This document shows, piece after piece, positions 58,385-64,000 of a stretch of DNA of 64,000 bases. The stretch's first letter is position 1; the number at the start of each line of letters is the position of its first letter. The notes below the pieces were generated by a model. It ran no database searches. It was given only the letters and a program-made list of their open reading frames with translations, and was not told the DNA's origin. Made by a program: the position numbers and the translations under genes. The DNA comes from Zygnema cylindricum (lineage: Eukaryota; Streptophyta; Zygnematophyceae; Zygnematales; Zygnemataceae), in contig JBBHKE010000354.1 of NCBI GenBank assembly GCA_037447655.1, forward strand, positions 1-64,000. The letters are read 5' to 3'.

Positions 58385-59052
58385 GGGCGTGTTCCCACGT
58401 GTTCGAGTAAGGGTTTTTTTCCGTTGTTTACACAGAAAATGGGACTTCCAACGAGAAAATATTACGCCGTACGAAAAATGTTCAAAACCTCAAATACATT
58501 TTGCGTCATCTTGGAACTTGAAAAGTACGACGATTTGGCAGTATTATCATCGCGACCCACTTCTTGCTCATCTTCACACTTCCAATGGAATCAAATCGCG
58601 ACCTGATTTCTATCAAAATACTATCCTATTGACGAATAAAAATCTCGGATTGCACGAGTCAAAAGTTTTCATTTTTTTTTTGCAGTTGGGAGAATACACG
58701 AAAAAAATTTGTTTTTCCGTTTGCTTATGTTGTCCACGTGTGGGCGTCTACAAATGTCATTTTGTAGACGTAGGGGATTGCTTATATTGTCCACTTGTGG
58801 GCGTCTACAAATGTCCGTTGGATTCGACAATTGTCCCAGTATGCAAGGAGCTCGTTGCGGAGTACAAATGTCCGCAGTTTGTCGGCGTCTACAAGTGTCG
58901 CAAGTATTGGCGACGTGTACAACTGAAACATATTCGAAATAATGAACGCGCGAGTAACGATTGGCATAGGCACACTTTGAAAAGTACACCGTAAAATCAG
59001 CGATAAAATCCAAAATAGCGTTGCAAAATATCGGTTACATGGGAACACGCCC
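58385..59052. mobile_element. PIF/Harbinger-like MITE (668 bp), TSD TTA
   Basis: Starts GGGCGTGTTCCCACGT and ends ACATGGGAACACGCCC, flanked by TTA (58382-58384 and 59053-59055). The interior has several GGGCGTCTACAAATGTC copies, one of which forms a hairpin with CATTTTGTAGACG. Confidence 0.86.
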
Positions 59053-59055
59053 TTA

Positions 59056-59778
59056 TTCGCGTGCCTTCGAAAGTTAAATCGTCGACCATACATCACATCG
59101 GATAGCGGCCTCTTGATCGTAGACGTGTATATTGTTTTATGACACGCGGCGAATTGTCCAGTTGGTATATGACGCATGAAGTGTCACCCGCTGATTCGGT
59201 CGAGTGGGACGACGGACCGCGACAAGACGGAGTCAATCAGGCTGTGCGCCACGCTAACAAAAAATTATCAGCAAGGTGGCACAAAAATTTAAATGTTGTT
59301 ACGCTGCTGACTGGATCACAACATCGCTTGACAAGACGTCACGCAACGTGAACAGCAGTAGAATGATTGCAGTAGCACGTCACACAATTTGTTCCGCAGA
59401 ACCTGGAGATTGCTACGTCACACGAGCCGGAAAATGTTGACCGTTGCTACCTTCCCAGAGATTTTGATCTACCGACACGTGACCACTTTCTTCAACGACA
59501 AGTGTACAATCAAAAGCCGCTATGCGACGTGACACAATCCTCCGATTGGAAGCTTCTGAGGACAGCGCAAAAACTTATCCTGGGGAGTGAAAATCCTCCG
59601 ATACTTGCCACAGTAAACAATGTGCGATATCCACTAAGCGACCCATAAATAGGGCCGCCTTTCCTCGTGGTTCCAAGCAAGTCTCTCCAACTCATCAGAA
59701 TTGTCTTTAAATTCTTCAATTCCCCTTTGCCTTCTACTTTCTCCTCTTCTTTTTTCACCGTTTACTTTTTCTCTCACT
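59056..59778 (+). promoter_or_regulatory. LEA D promoter
   Basis: CATAAATAGGG at 59643-59653, about 130 bases before the ATG; G-box CACGTG at 59476-59481; ACGTC/ACGTG cores around 59336, 59378, 59415 and 59528. It is an inverted counterpart of the B promoter. The MITE ends just upstream. Confidence 0.6.
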
Positions 59779-60605
59779 ATGTCGAACCAGGAGGTGTGGT
59801 TTATAAGCTTTAGCTTGAACATAATTTTCTCTTTGATTCCATAAATGCCATTGTCAATTTTTTTGAAAAATGTGGCTGGGTTTTTATTGTTGCTCGGAGA
59901 AACTTTCAGAGTTCGCAATTTTTGCATGTTAATCTGTTACAAAGAAGAAAGATGTTAAAACTTGTATCAATTTTTGCATTTCTTATAAAAAAAAAAAAAA
60001 TGCTAACTTTGTCAGACCTTCGTTTATTGCTGTCAATAAGAAACAGTTTTTTTTGTGTTAATCGATCTCATCTAAAACATAATCTTCTAAACTGTTTGCC
60101 ATCTCAGGGTGTAAATTTGTACTCCTTATTTTTAACTAACCCAATTTCTCAAATCCGCTCTAATTACGGTTCGGTGTGTCGGGTTCTGTTTTCAGAGCAT
60201 TGCCGACAAGGTGAAGGGATACGCCCAGGGAGGTGAGAACTCAGCCCCTCACAAATTGGAGCTCCAGGGAAATTTTCTGTCTGCAGTCAGCTTTTATTTG
60301 AAAAAGACACGTGTGACAACCCGACCATTGCAAAATCGTAAACTGAGTTCCGTTGCTTCTGACGGTTCCCTGCAGGGAAGGACAACGTGATGGGTGCGGC
60401 TCAGCAGGCTGGCGACAAGGCTCGTGACGCGGCAGGACAAACCCAGGATGCTGCCAGCCATGCCACTGGAAAGACCCAGGAAGCCGCGGGCCACGCCCAA
60501 GGAAAGACCCAGGAAGCTGCCGGGCAGACGCAGGATGCCGCCCACCAGGCCGCTGGGAAGACGCAGCAGGCCGCTCACGACACCGGGAACAAGATGGCCA
60601 ACTGA
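59779..60605 (+). CDS. LEA-like stress protein, gene D (93 aa, 3 coding exons)
   Basis: Exons 59779-59793, 60196-60232 and 60376-60605; introns of 402 and 143 bp, GT-AG. Exon 2 encodes SIADKVKGYAQG, so Val is replaced by Ala relative to the others through two adjacent base changes. Exon 3 is base-for-base the same as in genes A and C although both coding-region introns differ greatly. The 3' UTR intron is 60637-61499 and the terminal exon starts at 61500. It is the mate of gene B in the inverted duplication. Function inferred as for gene A. Confidence 0.85.
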
Positions 60606-60636
60606 GGGGACCGAGGAAGGGGGGGTAATTCCTGGG

Positions 60637-61499
60637 GTAAGTCGAAGATGGGGAAAATGGGGAAATTAAATGGGGAAATTAAGGAAATTCGGTATGGAAG
60701 ACTGATGGGGAATTCAAGCTGTGCTGGTTGGGAATTGAGAAGGAATTTACTGGGAAAATCTAGTGGGGCTTATTAGGAAGTGGGGAAATATTAGGGAAAT
60801 TGTAAAGTAATTGCGGAAGTTTAGGAGATTTTGTGAGGAAGATTGACGGGAATCAGGTTTGTAGGGAGAATAAGAGGCGATGTTACCGGAGAAAGGCATA
60901 TGGGCATTTGTTGGGGAATGGGGAGTTTCTGAAAATAATGGGGGATGTTCGCCAGCTAAGAAATTTTTGTTGGGTAATTTGGAAAAATGAACGTGGAATG
61001 TTGTGAAAAATCAGTGAATCATCGGGAAAATGTACAAATTTAATGGGAAAGGTGGAGAATGAAAATAGTTTTGGAAATAAAAATTGGGGTAATGGGGAAA
61101 GAAACGAGGGGAGAGTTGTGATGAAATACGAGAACTGAACGGGGCAATCGGGAAAAGGAAATGTGGAAAATTTTAAATATTTGTTATTGGTGAAATATAG
61201 CTATTAAGTGGCGATATTGAGTTGGAAAACATGAAGGGGACAATGAAGCTTGTGGACGTTTTTAAGGAATTCCTTGTAAGGTCGTCGACAAAGAGCGCGT
61301 CTAAAAAAGCTGAGATTGCAGATTCCTGATGTTGATTGTAATATTATTGTGTTTTCTTTTAGCATGATAATTGAAAACTAGTAATCATGTCCTTTTCATT
61401 AGTTGGATCTTTCTTTTTGTGATTTTTTCAACTGTCTCGCTTTTGATATCTTCTACTGCGATTTATGTTTAATAAACTCTTTGTGTGCCATATTTGCAG
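60637..61499 (+). other. 3' UTR intron of LEA D with G-rich repeats
   Basis: Donor ctggg|gtaagtcg, acceptor ...gccatatttgcag|gtttggcg. Six runs of four or more G lie between 60606 and 60675, and the donor falls within the third run. Confidence 0.6.
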
Positions 61500-62939
61500 G
61501 TTTGGCGAATGGATGCACCAAATTGTACAAAAGAAGTTAGCAATATTCAATTTTTGCATAGTAGAGAAACTCCAGAAATGTGTAATAGTGAAATTAGTTT
61601 TGTACTTTGTACAAAGTCCTGTTACTTATTTTAAACGATTGTGAATCATTTTCGTTGCAAGACTTGCCATGGATTTTTTGGTTTACATGTGACCTTGGTT
61701 TGAGTGTTGATTTTCTTCAAAAACGGATGATTCTTTGGACTTCGTTTTTCATTTGCTTTGCTTTGTTTCTGAAACATTTTTCTCGGTTGGCTTGAACCAT
61801 TTTGAAAATAACATCCATAGTGACCAAAATCAACATTCGTTTACCATATATAGATTTATGATTTAAACTGTCTTACGATGTTATTTACAAAAAATTAGAT
61901 ACTGATTAAAGTATTTGACGCAAGTCGTCCAAATCGTCAGAAAGATAATTTAAACCCGAAAGGAAAATACAGTCTCGGCAAATTTTCTGTTGGCAATTTA
62001 GAGCGTGTATTAAAATATGTTTCAAAATTGCTATTGGATTAGAATATTTTCTACCTAAACTGGATTTCCAAAACCATCAGCTGTTAAGCAATTTTTACAT
62101 CAAATGGAAATATTTGAGAAAATTTGAGAGTTTTTGACGTTTTGAACAAGTACGCAGATAATCGAAATGAAAACGTTTACAAAACATGTGGATGGAAGTT
62201 TTCATTCTGACAACCTTTTCAACTTCAAGTTTGGTAACGTTGACACTTATTATTCTGTTCAAGTAGGTCCGAAAACTATTCTTCTATTATTCGTGCAAAC
62301 ACTTAACACCATGGACCTGTAAAAGACTGTTGTTTTTGTTTTTCCCATGTCTTGTTTTCCCGGAATTATCATATCTGCCAATCTTAGTCAAAGAAACAAA
62401 CCTCAACGTTTTGACAATTTATTTTTCATTCACCAATATTTTTTTTCAGTTTGTTTTCTTTCATTCCTAAAGATTACCTTCTCTTGCCGTCTGTGCTCAT
62501 TGCTAATATTTGACAGTTCGCTATCATTATTATGAATATCGATATCTGGGATTTCGGTATTAGATTTTTCTACCATCTGTACTCATATACACAATCAGGT
62601 GGAATTCCTATTTTGTTCTTTGAATCATTCGACATTAATTTAGGGCAAGATATTTGTTTTTTTTAATAAAATTTGACATGTGTTTTTTGTACTTTCTCAA
62701 ATTGCACGTTATCAATTATGTGTGACGAAAAAATTATGACCTGTTTCTGACTCTAATTATCGATCAAGCTAATATAAACTCATGACCCGAATAAATTTTC
62801 CTCACTCTTACCTCTTCGGTGTACCTCTCTACAGAGCGTCATTAGCTCATCAAATCTTTTGCCTTCTCACTAGTAAATGTGCACCTAAGTTATTTCATAT
62901 TTTGTTCGCTGTTGTTCTCATTCGACGAGAAGATTTTGT
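61500..62939 (+). other. LEA D terminal exon and 3' flank
   Basis: Terminal exon sequence as in the other copies (gcaccaaattgtacaaaag, TTTGTACTTTGTACAAA). Beyond it is AT-rich flank that matches 19991-21451 in inverted orientation. No gene; open frames 61607-61795 and 62347-62535 are not conserved as proteins. Confidence 0.45.
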
Positions 62940-63555
62940 ATACAATGTTGAGTATCCTTTTTGGGGAAACTTGATGGGGAAATCAAGGAAATTGGATGGG
63001 GAAATCAAGGAGAATGGATGAGGGGAACGACTGAGAGAAAGATATTGGGGAAAATGTGAAAAGCAGAAGCGAAAATGAAGCAAACGCGCTGGCAAAAACT
63101 GAGGGGAACTCAGGGAAAGGGAGAAGTGCCAGTGGGAAAAATATTTTTGAATGCGGAAGTTGAGAAAAGATAAGATGAGGGGAGAGTTTATGGGGAAAGC
63201 TATTTGGGAAAGTGGGGAAATTCATGGAGGCGGGATAGGGTAATGGAATGTGGAAATTAAAAGAGATTAGACGAGGCAGAGGTGGGTCTGAGAGAAAGTA
63301 AATGGGGGAAATAGGAAAATTTTGAGGAAATGAAGTAACTAAATGGGGAAGTGAAGGACAGTAGATGAGGCAGAGGGGAAAATCTGAGGGTAAGTAAAGG
63401 AGGAAAGTGGGGAAATGCAGTGGGAGCAATTGTGGAAAGGCTATGGAAAAATAGCTAAAGCCAAAATGAAAATCGGGATGACAAAAGGTGGGAAATCAAA
63501 TATAGTTAACAGAAATACGTTGGTTGAATGCATATAACGGGATTTTTGTAAGCTG
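62940..63555 (+). pseudogene. LEA relic: G-rich intron-type repeat only
   Basis: A run of GGGGAAATCAAGG/GGGGAAAGT-type units matching 19160-19990 in inverted orientation. No exon 3 precedes it. Same relic as at 18489-19990, carried in the inverted arm. Confidence 0.5.
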
Positions 63556-64000
63556 GGTTTTTTCAGGGTCGTAGCCTATTCGAAGATGGAGAAGTCAAGT
63601 CATGAAGTACTTCGGTTTCGGCTGTGTACTGTAACAGATTGTGGGCACTATACATTATTTTTTTATTTACAAAGGATTGCTTACACTGTATACGAATACT
63701 CTAGTTTGGTCAGCAAGAATTTATCTAGCGCAAATGGTGTAATGAACCTAAGAGGAGAACATAAGAGATGATAAGGGAGATAAATAAGAAAAAGCAATTA
63801 ACATGCAAAATCCTTTCTTAATTTCAAGGATGTTATCCCTCTCTTTCCATCCTCCCAATGTTTTTTTTATTCCACCTCTCCCTTCCCATCCCAATTCAAG
63901 TCAAATTTTCCAGATTCTTCTTTGTTACCTCCTGAGTCTGTTATTGAATGTACATTCTCTTTGTTGGTATTTAACATTGCACTAAGGAACATGCTAAGTA
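63556..64000. other. No gene; right edge partly matches 17330-17575 inverted
   Basis: 63780-64000 corresponds to the reverse complement of about 17330-17575. The sequence between 63556 and 63780 has no counterpart recognised at 17.6-19.1 kb, implying a deletion or replacement in one arm. Confidence 0.4.

Noticed and set aside
62940-63440. Telomere-like or CRISPR-like repeat
   Set aside because: The GGGGAAAT units vary in length and sequence, have no regular spacers, and match LEA 3' UTR introns.

Overview
The window is nuclear DNA of a land plant. Three things point there: Ty1/copia LTR retrotransposons primed by plant-type initiator tRNA-Met, PIF/Harbinger-like MITEs with TWA target duplications, and a small intron-containing, LEA-like stress protein family whose promoters are full of ACGTG (ABRE/G-box) cores. 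There is no bacterial-style operon, rRNA, tRNA gene or CRISPR array. I cannot name the species; the sequence alone does not separate a bryophyte, lycophyte, fern or gymnosperm from an angiosperm.

Layout. (1) 1-5211: a minus-strand LTR element with a gag-type ORF but no recognisable pol. (2) 5212-10817: LEA gene A (+), its 3' region, then the inverted 3' half of a truncated LEA gene (B', -). (3) 10813-23851: a second, partly rearranged copy of the same block. It holds part of the retroelement again, LEA gene C (+), a 3.9 kb segment missing from copy 1 that carries an exon-less LEA relic and a copia RNase H tail, and the complete LEA gene B (-). (4) 23852-59055: a 35 kb island of nested transposons. 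It contains copia elements of two lineages, one solo LTR and three MITEs, with several layers inserted into one another. (5) 59056-64000: LEA gene D (+) with its flanks, an inverted counterpart of the B arm at 17.3-23.85 kb, so the TE island sits between two inverted LEA arms.

The only genes that look functional are the LEA genes A, C, B and D. Each encodes 93 residues from three coding exons (15, 37 and 230 coding bases). Each also has a predicted intron in the 3' UTR that begins 31 bases after the stop and is filled with a degenerate GGGGAAAT-type repeat. Exon 3 is identical, synonymous sites included, in A, C and D and differs by one base in B, although introns and flanks have diverged.

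The retroelements fall into two groups by primer binding site. Lineage I has the usual plant PBS against the 3' end of initiator tRNA-Met, two bases from the LTR. Lineage II has a 15-base PBS directly abutting the LTR that matches the anticodon arm of initiator tRNA-Met (half-tRNA priming, as known for Drosophila copia and yeast Ty5). The ATG inside that PBS is also in frame with gag. None of the elements looks autonomous: all have deletions, stops, catalytic substitutions or no pol. Splice sites, identities and family calls were read by eye and not computed.
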